DNA of 64,000 nucleotides from an uncultured Methylococcaceae bacterium (GCA_913056195.1 CAJXMF010000004.1:33090-97089), one strand, 5' to 3'. Counted from the stretch's first letter, positions 12,421 to 24,298 are shown. Program-made: numbers and translations. The notes: generated from the sequence alone by a model not told the origin.

Positions 12421-13551
12421 TTAGGAGTGGGTACGGTTCATCATGGCAACGAAGTCGTCAAACAAAAATTCGACATCGTGCGGTCCGGGGCTGGCTTCAG
12501 GATGCCCCTGAAAACCCATAGCTGGGCAATCGCTGCGCTCGATTCCTTGCAGACTGCCATCGAACAAGGAATGAAAGGTCGCTTTGAGCTCAGCCGGCAG
12601 ACTGTTTTCATCCACCGCAAAACCGTGATTTTGACTGCTGATCATGACACGACCGGTGGATTTTTGCTGCACAGGATGGTTGGCGCCGTGATGGCCGAAT
12701 TTCATTTTTACCGTCTTTGCACCACTTGCCAACGCTAAAAGCTGATGTCCCAGGCAAATACCAAAAACCGGCAGTTTTTCGGCCAAAATGGTTTTAATCG
12801 CCTCTATCGCATACGTACATGGTTCAGGGTCGCCGGGGCCATTGGACAAAAACACGCCATCGGGCTGCATGGCCAAAACATCTTCTGCCGGTGTCGTTGC
12901 CGGAACGACGGTGACTTTACAACCACGATTCACCAGCAAACGTAAAATATTGCGTTTGACGCCAAAGTCATAGGCGACAACATGCTTGTCAAATTGCTCA
13001 ACCTGCCGATGCCCTTCACCCAGCCGCCATATATCTTGTTGCCAGACATAAGGTGCCTGGGTCGTAACCTCTTTGGCCAAATCCATCCCTTTCAACCCTG
13101 GGAATTTGTCGATGGCGCGTAACGCTGTATTTTCATCGACGTCATCACCCGCCATGACACAGCCACGTTGTGCGCCTTTATCGCGCAACAGGCGCGTCAG
13201 TTGTCGGGTGTCGATATCCGCAATCGCCACCACATTATGTTGCTTTAAATAGTCCGGCAGGCTTTGCTGACTGCGCCAGTTGCTGGCGATAACCGGTAAA
13301 TCCCGAATCACCAGACCACTGGCATACACAGCATCGGATTCATCATCTTCCGGATTGGTGCCGACATTTCCTATATGGGGATACGTCAGGGTGACAATTT
13401 GACGTGCATAAGACGGGTCACTCAGGATTTCCTGATAGCCTGTCAGCGATGTGTTAAAAACCACTTCCCCAACCGCACAGCCATCTGCGCCAATCGAGGC
13501 TCCATGAAAAACCGTTCCATCTTCCAATACCAGCAATGCGGGCTTACTCAA
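12421..13551 (-). CDS. carA: Carbamoyl-phosphate synthase small subunit
   Basis: [33 protein letters not shown]; class I amidotransferase [12 protein letters not shown]. Confidence 0.98.
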   Translation of the reverse strand: MSKPALLVLEDGTVFHGASIGADGCAVGEVVFNTSLTGYQEILSDPSYARQIVTLTYPHIGNVGTNPEDDESDAVYASGLVIRDLPVIASNWRSQQSLPDYLKQHNVVAIADIDTRQLTRLLRDKGAQRGCVMAGDDVDENTALRAIDKFPGLKGMDLAKEVTTQAPYVWQQDIWRLGEGHRQVEQFDKHVVAYDFGVKRNILRLLVNRGCKVTVVPATTPAEDVLAMQPDGVFLSNGPGDPEPCTYAIEAIKTILAEKLPVFGICLGHQLLALASGAKTVKMKFGHHGANHPVQQKSTGRVMISSQNHGFAVDENSLPAELKATFHSLFDGSLQGIERSDCPAMGFQGHPEASPGPHDVEFLFDDFVAMMNRTHS

Positions 13552-13613
13552 GATCAGTCACCTTAAAATGTGCAAAACGGGACAAGCCGATACGACTTAC
13601 CCCGCTCAAACTA

Positions 13614-13643
13614 TAAAAAACCGAAGCCGCTTTAACAACGGCT
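13614..13643 (-). terminator. Possible terminator downstream of mch-side sequence / upstream of carA
   Basis: Minus strand AGCCG-ttgttaaag-CGGCT followed by tcggTTTTTT. Confidence 0.45.
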
Positions 13644-13672
13644 AAATCTTTTTAATTTTACGTAATTTGCGC

Positions 13673-14656
13673 CTAGCTGGCAAACGACAACTCCAGCAAT
13701 TCATTATTTAACATACCGGCGCGGTAACTATGACCTGATTCGATATTGCTCACAATGACACTGCCCGGGCTGAACAACATGCCATCGATTTTAAAGAAGT
13801 CATAATTATTGTCTTTAAACACCTGAGCAAAGGGCTTGCCATAATCACGCGAAGTACAGCTCGGCAGCTCTTTAGCCAGCTTTTCAGTCGCGTCATCGTC
13901 GCCTTTAACAAAGATATGCACCTGGCCTGCAAACAAAATAGCATCGTTTGTACGCCCCATCGCTTTAACAAAATCGGGATGCGGCGGACAAACAGGTGCG
14001 CTGCCACTGCCATCAACAATATTTTCCAGTGGAAAATGCAATTCATGCGCCTTGTGCATAGCGACTTCCAGCACACGCCCGACCACTTGCACGCAGCCCG
14101 CAATGCTACTGGTTGGCGTTATGATAATGGTCAACTTATCCGCTGTAATGCCACAGGCTGTCGCTACTTTTTCGACAATTTCAAGCGGCGGAACAGCGTC
14201 ATTTTCAATAACCAGCGTCGCCTGCTCGGCGCTGTCGCGATAATTTAATTCAGCGTATAACTCTTCCACGGGCACGGTCTCGCCGTCTTTCTGTTTGGTC
14301 GCCATCGCCCGCGCCGGCCCTGATCCCAATGCATAATATTTTTCATGCGCCAGACTCCAGCCGGCATATTGGCTGCCGAGACACGACAAAACCGGATTAC
14401 TGGTATGCACATTGACGCTTAACGGCCATTTATCGGTATAAGCCGAATGCAGCAGATTAACCGTTCCCAGTCCGCCCATACAAATTTCCGTGATAATACG
14501 ACCGGCCTCCAATCCACCAGGCACGGTGATGCCGGCATCAATAATCGTGCAACCATTTTCCAGCCGACTGACTTTAACCCTTAAACGGTCGGCATCGTCA
14601 ATCAGTTCCTGTACCAGCGGTTGAGTCAGTTGGTTTACACTCGCTTTAAATTGCAT
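13673..14656 (-). CDS. mch: Methenyltetrahydromethanopterin cyclohydrolase
   Basis: 327 aa; [56 protein letters not shown]. Confidence 0.95.
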   Translation of the reverse strand: MQFKASVNQLTQPLVQELIDDADRLRVKVSRLENGCTIIDAGITVPGGLEAGRIITEICMGGLGTVNLLHSAYTDKWPLSVNVHTSNPVLSCLGSQYAGWSLAHEKYYALGSGPARAMATKQKDGETVPVEELYAELNYRDSAEQATLVIENDAVPPLEIVEKVATACGITADKLTIIITPTSSIAGCVQVVGRVLEVAMHKAHELHFPLENIVDGSGSAPVCPPHPDFVKAMGRTNDAILFAGQVHIFVKGDDDATEKLAKELPSCTSRDYGKPFAQVFKDNNYDFFKIDGMLFSPGSVIVSNIESGHSYRAGMLNNELLELSFAS

Positions 14657-14659
14657 GTT

Positions 14660-15754
14660 TTAACACCTGTCTGTCATGTGGTCGATAAGCTGGCGTTCCT
14701 TGACGGCCAGCTGCTGTTTTATGGTTTTGGTATTATCGTTTGGCACAACCAGGCTGAACAGCGGTTCACCAGGCTGAATCAAGCTACCGGCTGGCGGCCT
14801 GTCTTTGACCTCGTCCGGCCAGCTCAGATTATGCCGCCCCCGCCGCAAACATTCTGCATAAACGATTTTATACGCACCAAACAGCCGCTTATTGTAGCTT
14901 ATTTGCGGCTTTTTCGCTAAACAAGCCGCAATATGCGCGGCAACGATTTTTTCGTCATAGAGTTGCACGCTGGCCGATAACCGCGCATTGATTTCCAATA
15001 TCCATAGCGTATTGTTGGCATAGATAAAATCCAGACTATTCAGCCCCCGCAGATCATAAATCTGCGTCAGCTTCGTCAGCCAGGCCAACACCTGTCGGGT
15101 TAATGCGACTGAAAACGCCGGCTCTGCCACCACGCCGGCAAACAAAAACGGATGCACATGGTTCACCGAACTCACCCATTGCCGATGAAAGCCAATAATC
15201 TCGACGTGATTCAACCCGGCTAAAAACAAAACCGACATCGCACGCCCCGACACATAACGCTGCCAATAGCCCGGATAGCCCGATGGCGGCGACACGGCAT
15301 GCCGAATCCCCACGCCCCCTTCGCCGGCATAAGGTTTAAACAACCAGCCATCCATAGTTGCGGGCGTCTCAAAGCGTACCTCAGGATGCGGAACATCAAG
15401 CGACTTTAATACCTTAAAAAACTGTGCTTTATCTTGCAAAGACCGAAAAACGTTTGCCGTATTGCCCAGGATAACAGACTGTTGCTGCAAAAAATGCAAT
15501 GTTTCGACTTCGTCCTCAAAGCCTGAGCCATAGATAACCGCATCAATAGAATAGCGTCTTGCCAACTGCCAAAAAGCAGGCTGGACAGCTTCAAGTGCTA
15601 AAGAATCAACCCGTTGCCAATCCCATGCGGCGGCCAGCATATCCAGATCGGCATAGCAATTGATGACCAATACCCGGTAACCCAATGCATTCAGCTTCTG
15701 CGCCAGCATGCGCCCCGAGCGGGCCACAACCAGTACGACCCTCAAGACACCCAC
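14660..15754 (-). CDS. ATP-grasp protein of the H4MPT cluster (orf5-type)
   Basis: Tight operon with mch and beta-RFAP synthase; FKPYAGEGGVGIRHA, LNSLDFIYANNTLWILEINARLSAS ATP-grasp-like motifs. Confidence 0.82.
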   Translation of the reverse strand: MGVLRVVLVVARSGRMLAQKLNALGYRVLVINCYADLDMLAAAWDWQRVDSLALEAVQPAFWQLARRYSIDAVIYGSGFEDEVETLHFLQQQSVILGNTANVFRSLQDKAQFFKVLKSLDVPHPEVRFETPATMDGWLFKPYAGEGGVGIRHAVSPPSGYPGYWQRYVSGRAMSVLFLAGLNHVEIIGFHRQWVSSVNHVHPFLFAGVVAEPAFSVALTRQVLAWLTKLTQIYDLRGLNSLDFIYANNTLWILEINARLSASVQLYDEKIVAAHIAACLAKKPQISYNKRLFGAYKIVYAECLRRGRHNLSWPDEVKDRPPAGSLIQPGEPLFSLVVPNDNTKTIKQQLAVKERQLIDHMTDRC

Positions 15755-16704
15755 ACATTCGCGCGGCTGTTGCGTGCGCTGACAACGCGAAACGTAAGAT
15801 TGGGATTATTCTGATAACGCGCGTTGAGTGCCTCTAATAATTGCTCGGCGCGCTCCGGCCCATCCACCGCACAGAAACCGGTCGGCCCCCAGGACGTTTG
15901 ACCGATAGCGACCGCCCCCTGTTGCTGTAACCAGTGCATGGCATCGGCGACATCCTGACTGGTAAACACGCCACCTTGCACCGATGCAAAATGCTCACCA
16001 ACCGCCGTTTGCAACTGCGTAATCACCTCACCAAAGCGCTGTATATCCTGCTCGGCGATAGCGGGCAAAGCCTGCATCAGCAACAAATAACACAGTTTTT
16101 CCGCCTGCGCCTGTGGAAACGGCGGCAACGCCTTGAATGCGCTGACCTCCTGTTTCCCATGCAAACCTTGCCCACGGCGGTCAAAGGCCAGCACAAAACG
16201 CCATTGCTCCGGCACTGCCATATGCGCAATCATCGGCGGCGTCACCGTATGCTCACCACGCCCGCCATCAACCACCAAACCGCCCTGCTCAAACACGCCG
16301 ATACCGATCCCGGAACGCCGACCTCTATCTGCCAGACGGGCAACCTCACGCACACTCAACCCTAAATCATAAAAGGCATTCAACGCAGAGCCAATCGCCA
16401 GCGCCAGTTGCGTGCCCGATCCCAGTCCCACATGCTCAGGAATGGCTGTTTCAATATGCAGCGCCAGACCATCAGACACACCCAGTGCCTGACAAAGCTG
16501 CTGCGTACATATTTTTGCCCGCTCAACGACACAGCCTGTTACCGTCAATTGCCCGGCCTGCTGCAGAGTAAGACGCGTACTGATTTCATTTAAGGCAACA
16601 CCGATGCTGCCAAAATGCCGCCCCAATGCACCACTCATATCAATAAAGCCCATATGCAAACGCGCCGGGGCAATCACAGAAACCTGTTTACCTGAATACT
16701 TCAA
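15742..16704 (-). CDS. Beta-ribofuranosylaminobenzene 5'-phosphate synthase (GHMP fold, orf7-type)
   Basis: APARLHMGFIDMSGALGRHFGSIGVALNE, HVGLGSGTQLALAIGSALN; GRRSGIGIGVFEQGGLVVDGGRG; overlaps ATP-grasp gene by 13 nt. Confidence 0.88.
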   Translation of the reverse strand: MKYSGKQVSVIAPARLHMGFIDMSGALGRHFGSIGVALNEISTRLTLQQAGQLTVTGCVVERAKICTQQLCQALGVSDGLALHIETAIPEHVGLGSGTQLALAIGSALNAFYDLGLSVREVARLADRGRRSGIGIGVFEQGGLVVDGGRGEHTVTPPMIAHMAVPEQWRFVLAFDRRGQGLHGKQEVSAFKALPPFPQAQAEKLCYLLLMQALPAIAEQDIQRFGEVITQLQTAVGEHFASVQGGVFTSQDVADAMHWLQQQGAVAIGQTSWGPTGFCAVDGPERAEQLLEALNARYQNNPNLTFRVVSARNSRANVWVS

Positions 16705-16888
16705 TGTCTTGAATCAACCTGGATTAAAACCCTGCATTATACGCTTCGCACAGATGTTCGGCATACCTGCAATGCTTTTTATAAACTGTCAGAAAAATTT
16801 ACCCTATGAACTGGGTATCTAATATGGTGAAGAATAGGATAATATTTACAAATAGCTTAGTTATAAAAACACATAAGGTAATAAATTT

Positions 16889-17068
16889 ATGCAAACAGCT
16901 AAACAGGAAGCACTCAACATCATCGGCCAACTGCCAGAAGATACCGACATGGACGAAATCATGCACCGGCTCTATGTGCTGGATAAGATCAGAAGGGGAC
17001 AGGAAGCGGTGGAACAGGGCAAGACCATCACCAGCGAAGAACTCAAGCGGGAAATCGATTCATGGTGA
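16889..17068 (+). CDS. Small antitoxin-like protein of a type II TA pair
   Basis: Not in ORF track; 59 aa MQTAKQEALNIIGQLPEDTDMDEIMHRLYVLDKIRRGQEAVEQGKTITSEELKREIDSW; overlaps the toxin start (ATGGTGA). Confidence 0.75.
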   Translation: MQTAKQEALNIIGQLPEDTDMDEIMHRLYVLDKIRRGQEAVEQGKTITSEELKREIDSW

Positions 17069-17328
17069 TTTGGTCGGAACCGGCCAAGGCCGACTTACGT
17101 TCTATCCATGATTTTATTGCCCACGACTCCCAGCACTACGAAAAGAAGGTCACTCAGGATATTCGGGAGAAAACGAATGTTCTGGACGGATTACCGAAGA
17201 TGGGTAAGAAAGTGCCAGAATTGAATGATGAAGCGGTCAGGGAGCTATCGCTGTATTCCTACCGGATTATTTATAAAATCACCCGAGTTGACAGGGTCAC
17301 CTGCCAACCTTCGCATCAAGCTCGTTGA
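17062..17328 (+). CDS. RelE/ParE-family toxin (C-terminus short)
   Basis: MVIWSEPAKADLRSIHDFIAHDSQHYEKKVTQDI...VPELNDEAVRELSLYSYRIIYKI; coupled to preceding antitoxin ORF. Confidence 0.78.
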   Translation: MVIWSEPAKADLRSIHDFIAHDSQHYEKKVTQDIREKTNVLDGLPKMGKKVPELNDEAVRELSLYSYRIIYKITRVDRVTCQPSHQAR

Positions 17329-17579
17329 CCCCTTGATTTTTCAGACGCACGCTGGCTTTTGAGGTAAACAAACTCAGGATCAAGATCTACCGCTGAATCC
17401 CACGCTATAGTGTCAAATGACACGCGAACTTGATTGAACGCATTCCGCGCTTTAAGTCTCTGAAAAACACCAAAGTCCAAATATGGTTTCATATCAAGAA
17501 TTCCGCTCTCCCCGTTATCAAAGTCAATTGAGAGAAAGTAATCTTTAACCGGTGTGACATTTTTCACAGCTGGATACAT
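17316..17579 (-). CDS. DUF2442 domain-containing protein
   Basis: MYPAVKNVTPVKDYFLSIDFDNGESGILDMKPYLDFGVFQRLKARNAFNQVRVSFDTIAWDSAVDLDPEFVY; start reset from 17627. Confidence 0.8.
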   Translation of the reverse strand: MYPAVKNVTPVKDYFLSIDFDNGESGILDMKPYLDFGVFQRLKARNAFNQVRVSFDTIAWDSAVDLDPEFVYLKSQRASEKSRGQRA

Positions 17580-17690
17580 AGTTCTACCTCTTGATGTAAA
17601 GCGGGTACATAACCGGAACTTGAGCAACGGTGATGGCTCTGTCTTTTTGCTAGATTTTCATCCAGAGTTTTGGCAATCAAGTGATAAGGA

Positions 17691-18353
17691 TTAGTCATTA
17701 AGCAACCCAAGCAGCTGCACCAAACTCTCCAACGTATAATCGGCCAGTTGAACGGCCTCGCGGTTCGCGGGCAGGCACGAGGGAATGAAAACGCTGATTG
17801 CGCCGGCGCTTTTAGCGGCTTTAATGCCGGTCAGGGAGTCTTCCAGCACCAGACACGTTTGAATCGGTGCATTCAGCCTGTCGGCGGCATAGTTGAAAAT
17901 ATCCGGTGCGGGTTTACCCTGCTTGACCTGTTCGCGGCCGATAATGGTGTCGAATATGCCGTGTATGTGCGCCAGCGCCAGGCACTGGCGGGCATTATCG
18001 GAATGGCTGTTTGTCGCCAGACAAAAGGGAATTGACTGCCGCTTGACCCAGTCCATCAGCTCATAAAACCCGGGTTTGACGTCGATACCGGTGAGCTGCA
18101 CGTGCTGGTGCCAGCATAGGCCACTGCGCTGCGTAAATTCATCGACATCAAACCCTTCGCCACAATGTGTCGCAATGGCCTGTTTTACGGCTTGATAATG
18201 CAGTCCGGACAGGCACTTTAAAAACGTATCTTCCAGTTCAAAGCCCATCTGTGCGGCAGCCATTTTCCAGGCCGCAAAATAGCTGCCTTCAGTATCGAGC
18301 ACCAGGCCATCCAAATCAAAGACAATGGCGGAGAAATCCTTGAAGGCGGGCAT
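17691..18353 (-). CDS. HAD-superfamily hydrolase (beta-phosphoglucomutase-like)
   Basis: FSAIVFDLDGLVLDTEGSYFAAW, LATNSHS, GKPAPDIFNYAADRL, LVLEDSLTGIKAAKSAG. Confidence 0.9.
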   Translation of the reverse strand: MPAFKDFSAIVFDLDGLVLDTEGSYFAAWKMAAAQMGFELEDTFLKCLSGLHYQAVKQAIATHCGEGFDVDEFTQRSGLCWHQHVQLTGIDVKPGFYELMDWVKRQSIPFCLATNSHSDNARQCLALAHIHGIFDTIIGREQVKQGKPAPDIFNYAADRLNAPIQTCLVLEDSLTGIKAAKSAGAISVFIPSCLPANREAVQLADYTLESLVQLLGLLND

Positions 18354-19294
18354 TATAACGACGGCTGTATCTGCGTGCAGCGCATATATTCGCCCGTCGC
18401 CTCGCGGCTTGAGCCGATGATAATACGCTGTTTACCGGTTTCTGAGACTTCGAGCTGGCCGGCTACGTCCACCCATTCACCGACTTCAGCCTGACCGAAA
18501 TAGGTTGCCGTGAAACAGATAATCTCAGTAATATCGTCATGCTCAATCGTGTAAACGGCGGGGTAATCGAAGGCATACGTTGCATCAATGACTTTGACTG
18601 ACATTTGTAGATGGCCTTTTTTCTGCCAACCGGGTTCAGGTTTTGGCGCATCATCGGCCAGCAGAGTCAAATCAATTTTCCGCTGTTTAAACATGACTTT
18701 ATTGTGTTTACGCCGCTCACCGGCGATATATTCGGACAACGTCAGGTCACAGCCGCGACGCTGCCAGGCGTCTTCCCAGTCCGATAAATTTAATGTCTGG
18801 CACCGGTCTTGTTGGATTAAATCAGCCACGATGCGCCGAGCCTGCCGAAAAACATGGCGTTGATAGAACACCAGGTCAATATCGGAAGCCGCATTCTGTG
18901 CACCAATCAACAGCGAACCTGTCACCCCCACCTGCTGCAAATCCAGTCCATGTTGTTTAAGCAAGGCACAAAAGCCCTGTAACGCCTGTTCGACATTATC
19001 TTTTGCTGCCGCTGATAACAGCTGTTGGAGCCGCGTCTGGGGTCGATGGTGGCTTTGAATTTGCGCTACCGGCACGGCATGGACAGTTGCCTGCAGTCGG
19101 TTTGAAAAAAACAGTGTTTCCGGGGCATGCTGTTGCAATAATTGCTTGGCTTCCCGTGTGTCCAGTTTTTGCCAACGCCCTTCGTGTTGGCGATAGCGCA
19201 GAAAGCAGAGTACGCGCCCTTGCTCCGGTTCGCCATCAACCACGGCAAACACCAGCCCGGTGTGGGTTTCGATAAAATCCTTGGGTTTAATCAT
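18353..19294 (-). CDS. Nucleotidyltransferase-domain protein
   Basis: GVTGSLLIGAQNAASDIDLVFYQ matches the GS...DxD nucleotidyltransferase signature. Confidence 0.7.
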   Translation of the reverse strand: MIKPKDFIETHTGLVFAVVDGEPEQGRVLCFLRYRQHEGRWQKLDTREAKQLLQQHAPETLFFSNRLQATVHAVPVAQIQSHHRPQTRLQQLLSAAAKDNVEQALQGFCALLKQHGLDLQQVGVTGSLLIGAQNAASDIDLVFYQRHVFRQARRIVADLIQQDRCQTLNLSDWEDAWQRRGCDLTLSEYIAGERRKHNKVMFKQRKIDLTLLADDAPKPEPGWQKKGHLQMSVKVIDATYAFDYPAVYTIEHDDITEIICFTATYFGQAEVGEWVDVAGQLEVSETGKQRIIIGSSREATGEYMRCTQIQPSL

Positions 19295-19442
19295 ACGCCA
19301 GGCTCAATGCCATACAATCGGCCACTTTTGACTTGAATTCAGGAGTTTCTATTGTAGCGGAAAACCATGCGTATAAAACATTGAAATAAATTACCTTATC
19401 TCTTATGCTGGCATAGATCCTCATAAATGCCCAGGAGAGCTT

Positions 19443-21008
19443 ATGAAAATTGGTATCCCAAAAGAAATACATAAGGGCGAGCAGCGTGTCGCCGCAACCC
19501 CGGACTCTGCCGCAAAACTGATCAAGCTTGGTTTTGATGTAATATTGGAAACTCAGGCCGGTGTCGGCGCCGATATTCCCGATGCCGCCTACGAGGAAGC
19601 TGGCGTCAAAATAGAAAAAGATGCGAAGAAGCTCTGGCATGATGCCGACATCATTCTTAAAGTCAGAGCGCCACAAAAAAATACGCCATTAAAATATGAT
19701 GAAGTTGATTTAATGCATGAGGGCCAGATTTTGATCAGTTTTATCTGGCCTGCGCAAAACAAAAAACTCTTGGATCGACTGGCGGCTAAAAAAGTGACTG
19801 TGCTGGCTGTTGACAGCATTCCTCGCCTGTCCCGCGCCCAGAAAATGGATGCCTTGAGTTCAATGGCCAATATTGCCGGCTACCGCGCCGTCGTTGAAGC
19901 GGCACAGCATTTTGGTCGCTTTTTTACCGGCCAGATCACCGCAGCGGGTAGAATCCCGCCGGCCAAAGTTCTGGTTATCGGTGCCGGTGTCGCAGGCCTT
20001 GCCGCCATTGGCGCGGCAAAAAGCCTCGGCGCTGTGGTTCGGGCTTTCGATACGCGACCGGAAGTTAAAGAACAAATCGAAAGCATGGATGCCGAATTCT
20101 TAATGGTCGACATTGAGGAAGATGGGTCCGGCAGCGGCGGTTATGCCAAAACCATGTCGGAAGAATTTATCAAGGCCGAGATGGCACTGTTTGCCGAACA
20201 AGCTAAAGACGTCGATATTATCATCACAACGGCATTGATTCCGGGTAAGCCAGCGCCGACACTCATCACCGAGGAGATGGTAAAATCCATGAAGCCGGGT
20301 AGCGTCATCGTCGACCTGGCGGCTGAACAAGGCGGCAACTGTGCCTTAACCAAAAAAGATCGGGTTGTCACCGAACACGGCGTCACCATTATCGGCTACA
20401 CCAATTTACCCAGCCGCATGGCGAGCCAGGCCAGCCAGCTTTACAGCACAAATCTCAGACATTTGCTGGCCGATTTATGCCCGGAGAAAAACGGCAGGCT
20501 GGTCGTCAACATGGATGATGAGGTTATCCGCGGCGCCACCGTCATTAAAGAAGGCCAGATCACCTGGCCGCCACCGCCGCCCAAACTCAGCGCCGCACCG
20601 AAAAAGGCGGAAGCGGCCAAACCCACAACGGTTCAAGCGCCGCCTGAGCCAGAACCTGCGCTGCCGGAAGGGGCCAAACAGTTGTTATTGTTAGCTGCGC
20701 TGGCAGGCGCATTGTATGGCATCGGCTCGGTCGCGCCAGAATCGTTCATGGCGCATTTTATCGTATTCGTTTTGGCCTGCTTTGTGGGCTATCAAGTCAT
20801 CTGGAATGTCACGCCATCGCTACACACACCACTGATGAGTGTCACTAACGCCATTAGCGGTATCATTATCATCGGCGCAATTCTACAGATTTCGTCCCCG
20901 GGCTTTATGATTACGTTATTGTCTGGACTTGCCGTGCTGATCGCCTCCATCAATATTGCCGGCGGCTTCCTGGTGACCCGTCGCATGCTTGAAATGTTCA
21001 GGAAATAG
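19443..21008 (+). CDS. pntA: NAD(P) transhydrogenase alpha subunit (soluble and TM parts fused)
   Basis: [70 protein letters not shown]-terminal TM segment. Confidence 0.97.
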   Translation: MKIGIPKEIHKGEQRVAATPDSAAKLIKLGFDVILETQAGVGADIPDAAYEEAGVKIEKDAKKLWHDADIILKVRAPQKNTPLKYDEVDLMHEGQILISFIWPAQNKKLLDRLAAKKVTVLAVDSIPRLSRAQKMDALSSMANIAGYRAVVEAAQHFGRFFTGQITAAGRIPPAKVLVIGAGVAGLAAIGAAKSLGAVVRAFDTRPEVKEQIESMDAEFLMVDIEEDGSGSGGYAKTMSEEFIKAEMALFAEQAKDVDIIITTALIPGKPAPTLITEEMVKSMKPGSVIVDLAAEQGGNCALTKKDRVVTEHGVTIIGYTNLPSRMASQASQLYSTNLRHLLADLCPEKNGRLVVNMDDEVIRGATVIKEGQITWPPPPPKLSAAPKKAEAAKPTTVQAPPEPEPALPEGAKQLLLLAALAGALYGIGSVAPESFMAHFIVFVLACFVGYQVIWNVTPSLHTPLMSVTNAISGIIIIGAILQISSPGFMITLLSGLAVLIASINIAGGFLVTRRMLEMFRK

Positions 21009-21019
21009 GAGAAATTATT

Positions 21020-22411
21020 ATGTCACAAGGTCTCGTTACAATGTCATACATTGTCGCTTCTATTCTGTTCATTTTAAGCCTTGGCGGACTCAGTCATCAG
21101 GAAACCGCACGCCGTGGTAATTATTACGGTATGGCGGGCATGTTGATTGCGATTATCGCTACATTGATGAGTGAATCGGTCACCGCTTACGCCATCTTGA
21201 TCGTCGCCTTGTTAGTTGGCGGTTTTATCGGTACAAAAGCCGCATTTAAAGTCGAAATGACACAAATGCCGGAACTGGTCGCCATTATGCATAGCCTGGT
21301 CGGGATGGCCGCCGTATTGGTCGGCTACGCCAACTTCATCGACCACAGCAATCCCTTAAGCGGCGTCGAAAAAACCATTCATGAGGTGGAAATCTATGTC
21401 GGCGTTCTGATTGGCGCGATCACCTTTTCCGGCTCAGTCATCGCATTTGGAAAATTATACGGAAAAATCAGCGGCAAACCGGTTTTATTACCCGCTCGCC
21501 ATCTGCTTAACTTAGGCATGATAGGGCTGTTCATCTGGCTGGGCAATCTGTTCCTGACAGGCGTTGAAACAGGCGGCGGCTTGTGGCCATTGATTTTCAT
21601 GACCCTGATTGCATTCGCCTTCGGCGTACACATGGTTATGGCGATAGGTGGCGCCGACATGCCGGTGGTGGTTTCCATGTTAAACAGTTATTCCGGTTGG
21701 GCCGCGGCGGCTACAGGCTTTATGCTGAGTAATGATCTGCTGATTGTTACCGGCGCACTGGTCGGCAGCAGCGGTGCTATCTTGAGCTACATCATGTGCC
21801 GCGCCATGAACCGGCATTTTCTCAGCGTTATCGCCGGTGGTTTTGGCAGTGATAATGCCGGTGAAGCCGCTGAAGTTGAAGGTGAAGTACAATCGGTCGA
21901 TACCGCTGATGTCGTCGATATGTTGCGTGATGCAAAAAATATCGTCATCGTGCCAGGCTACGGGATGGCCGTCGCACAGGCACAGCATACCGTCTATGAA
22001 ATCACCAGGCTGCTGCGCGAACAGGGCAAACAGGTTCGCTTCGCCATTCATCCGGTGGCCGGACGCATGCCTGGCCACATGAATGTTTTGCTGGCAGAAG
22101 CTAAAGTGCCCTATGACATTGTCTATGAAATGGAAGAAATCAATGAGGATTTTCCGAATGTCGATGTCACCCTGGTCATCGGTGCGAATGATATCGTCAA
22201 CCCTTCAGCATTGGACGACCCGAACAGCCCGATTGCCGGCATGCCGGTACTGGAATGCTGGAAAGGCAAGACCACCATTGTCTTAAAACGCAGCATGGCC
22301 GCAGGTTACGCCGGTGTCGGCAACCCTTTGTTTGTGCATGAAAACACCCGCATGTTATTTGGCGATGCCAATGAAAGCTTACAGGCCGTTTTGAAGGGTT
22401 TGCAACATTGA
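21020..22411 (+). CDS. pntB: NAD(P) transhydrogenase beta subunit
   Basis: [58 protein letters not shown]. Confidence 0.97.
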   Translation: MSQGLVTMSYIVASILFILSLGGLSHQETARRGNYYGMAGMLIAIIATLMSESVTAYAILIVALLVGGFIGTKAAFKVEMTQMPELVAIMHSLVGMAAVLVGYANFIDHSNPLSGVEKTIHEVEIYVGVLIGAITFSGSVIAFGKLYGKISGKPVLLPARHLLNLGMIGLFIWLGNLFLTGVETGGGLWPLIFMTLIAFAFGVHMVMAIGGADMPVVVSMLNSYSGWAAAATGFMLSNDLLIVTGALVGSSGAILSYIMCRAMNRHFLSVIAGGFGSDNAGEAAEVEGEVQSVDTADVVDMLRDAKNIVIVPGYGMAVAQAQHTVYEITRLLREQGKQVRFAIHPVAGRMPGHMNVLLAEAKVPYDIVYEMEEINEDFPNVDVTLVIGANDIVNPSALDDPNSPIAGMPVLECWKGKTTIVLKRSMAAGYAGVGNPLFVHENTRMLFGDANESLQAVLKGLQH

Positions 22412-22427
22412 TGTAAGCACCATAGAT

Positions 22428-22462
22428 CCCGTCATACCCATCATCAGAACGGGTATGGCGGG
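22428..22462 (+). terminator. Hairpin downstream of pntB
   Basis: CCCGTCATACCC...GGGTATGGCGGG, one mismatch in 12 bp. Confidence 0.5.
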
Positions 22463-22530
22463 CGTTATCCCATCCGATTACCGCCCCTCAGGTTACACCG
22501 TTATAATATCGGGATTTATCTGAGGATTAA

Positions 22531-23442
22531 ATGCGCGTATTTTTAGCTTATGCCAGCGTTATTCTGCTTTGGGCGACCACACCATTAGCCATCAAATGGA
22601 GCGCGGAAGGTGCGGGATTTGTGTTTGGTGCCGCTTCGCGTATGTTGATTGGTTTTATTTGTGTCACGCTGATTTTACTGCTACGGCAGCAAAAGCTGCC
22701 TTTTCATTCACAAGCCAGACAAACCTATCTGGCGGTTGCATTACAAATCTTTGGCGCGATGATGGCGGTATATTGGGCCTCGCGGCTGATTCCTTCGGGC
22801 TGGATTTCGGTTATCTTCGGTCTGACGCCATTCATAACGGCCTTGATGTCGGCGCTGATTTTAAACGAAAACAGCTTGAGTATCGGCAAAATAGCATCTT
22901 ATCTTTTGGGCATCGGTGGATTGGCGATGATGTTCAGTTCCGCATTGGAGCTGAGTCCGCAAGCGATTGCCGGCATATCAGGCGTGTTGCTGGCAGCGAC
23001 CTTGCAAGCGGCCAGCGCGGTCTGGGTCAAAAAAATTGATGCGCACTTACCGGCCATGACACAGGTCTCAGGCGGCTTGTTATTCGCCATGCCCCTGTAT
23101 CTATTAAGCTGGTATGCGCTGGAACAGGGACAACTACCCGCCAGCATCAGTTGGCGTACGGCGGCGGCCATCCTGTATTTAGGCGTTGTTGCCACCACCT
23201 TTGGTTTCGCCATGTATTACTATGTGCTGATTCATCTGCCCGCAACCAAGGTGGCCTTTATCACGATTATGTCGCCCGTGATGGCCTTATATCTCGGTTA
23301 CAGCATCAATCATGAACCGATAACCCCTAAAGTGATGCTGGGCACAGCATTGATTTTGAGCGCGTTATTACTGCATCAGTTTTTTGACCGCCGCAGTCGG
23401 CACCGACAGGTTAAAGCTTCATATTTCGCAAATAAGCGATAA
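22531..23442 (+). CDS. EamA/DMT-family transporter
   Basis: ~10 hydrophobic segments, tandem EamA halves; [25 protein letters not shown]. Confidence 0.9.
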   Translation: MRVFLAYASVILLWATTPLAIKWSAEGAGFVFGAASRMLIGFICVTLILLLRQQKLPFHSQARQTYLAVALQIFGAMMAVYWASRLIPSGWISVIFGLTPFITALMSALILNENSLSIGKIASYLLGIGGLAMMFSSALELSPQAIAGISGVLLAATLQAASAVWVKKIDAHLPAMTQVSGGLLFAMPLYLLSWYALEQGQLPASISWRTAAAILYLGVVATTFGFAMYYYVLIHLPATKVAFITIMSPVMALYLGYSINHEPITPKVMLGTALILSALLLHQFFDRRSRHRQVKASYFANKR

Positions 23443-24298
23443 ATTCGTCTTTAATATCGTCATGTAACAAGGCGTGTTCCAGATTGGCGATAACATAGCC
23501 TAATTTGGACCCACAATCATAACGATTACCTTCAAACTGATACGACAGCACCGGCTCTTCCTTCATCAGATCGGCAATCGCATCGGTCAATTGAATTTCA
23601 TTGCCGGCGCCACGCTGGGTTTCTTCCAGTTTGTCAAATATTGCCGGTGTCAGAATATAACGCCCGACCACAGCCAGGTTTGACGGTGCCTGTTCCGGCT
23701 TCGGTTTTTCGACAATGGTTTGTACGTTTCCAAGCCGCTCTCCGGCAGCTTCAATCTCGACGATACCGTATTTATCGGTTTCATCGGGATCGACCGGCTC
23801 AACGCCCAGGATACTGTGCGGCTGTTGCTCAAACAATGCGGTCATTTGCGCCATGCAGCCGCGATCTGCATCTTCGATTAAATCATCGGCCAAAATAACG
23901 GCAAACGGCTCATCGTCGATAACCGGCCGCGCACATAACACGGCATGCCCCAACCCCAAGGCTTCCGACTGACGGATAAAGACGCAGGAAATATGCTCGG
24001 GAATCATGTTTCGTAACTTTTCCAACATCCTGGTTTTACCGCTTTTTTCCAACTCCATTTCCAGCTCGTAGGCCTTATCGAAATGATCGGGAATCGCGCG
24101 TTTGTTACGCCCGGTTACAAAAATCATGGTGTCAATACCCGCCGCCACTGCTTCTTCTACGGCATATTGAATCAACGGCTTATCGACAACCGGTAACATT
24201 TCTTTGGGACTGGCCTTGGTGGCCGGCAAAAATCGGGTACCGAGACCGGCGACGGGGAAAACAGCTTTGCTGATTTTTGGTTTCATACGTATCGTCAT
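23411..24298 (-). CDS. galU: UTP-glucose-1-phosphate uridylyltransferase
   Basis: [44 protein letters not shown]. Confidence 0.97.
   Translation of the reverse strand: MTIRMKPKISKAVFPVAGLGTRFLPATKASPKEMLPVVDKPLIQYAVEEAVAAGIDTMIFVTGRNKRAIPDHFDKAYELEMELEKSGKTRMLEKLRNMIPEHISCVFIRQSEALGLGHAVLCARPVIDDEPFAVILADDLIEDADRGCMAQMTALFEQQPHSILGVEPVDPDETDKYGIVEIEAAGERLGNVQTIVEKPKPEQAPSNLAVVGRYILTPAIFDKLEETQRGAGNEIQLTDAIADLMKEEPVLSYQFEGNRYDCGSKLGYVIANLEHALLHDDIKDEFIAYLRNMKL

Noticed and set aside
19287-19676. 129-aa minus ORF upstream of and into pntA
   Set aside because: Mostly antisense to the conserved PntA N-terminus; no recognisable domain.
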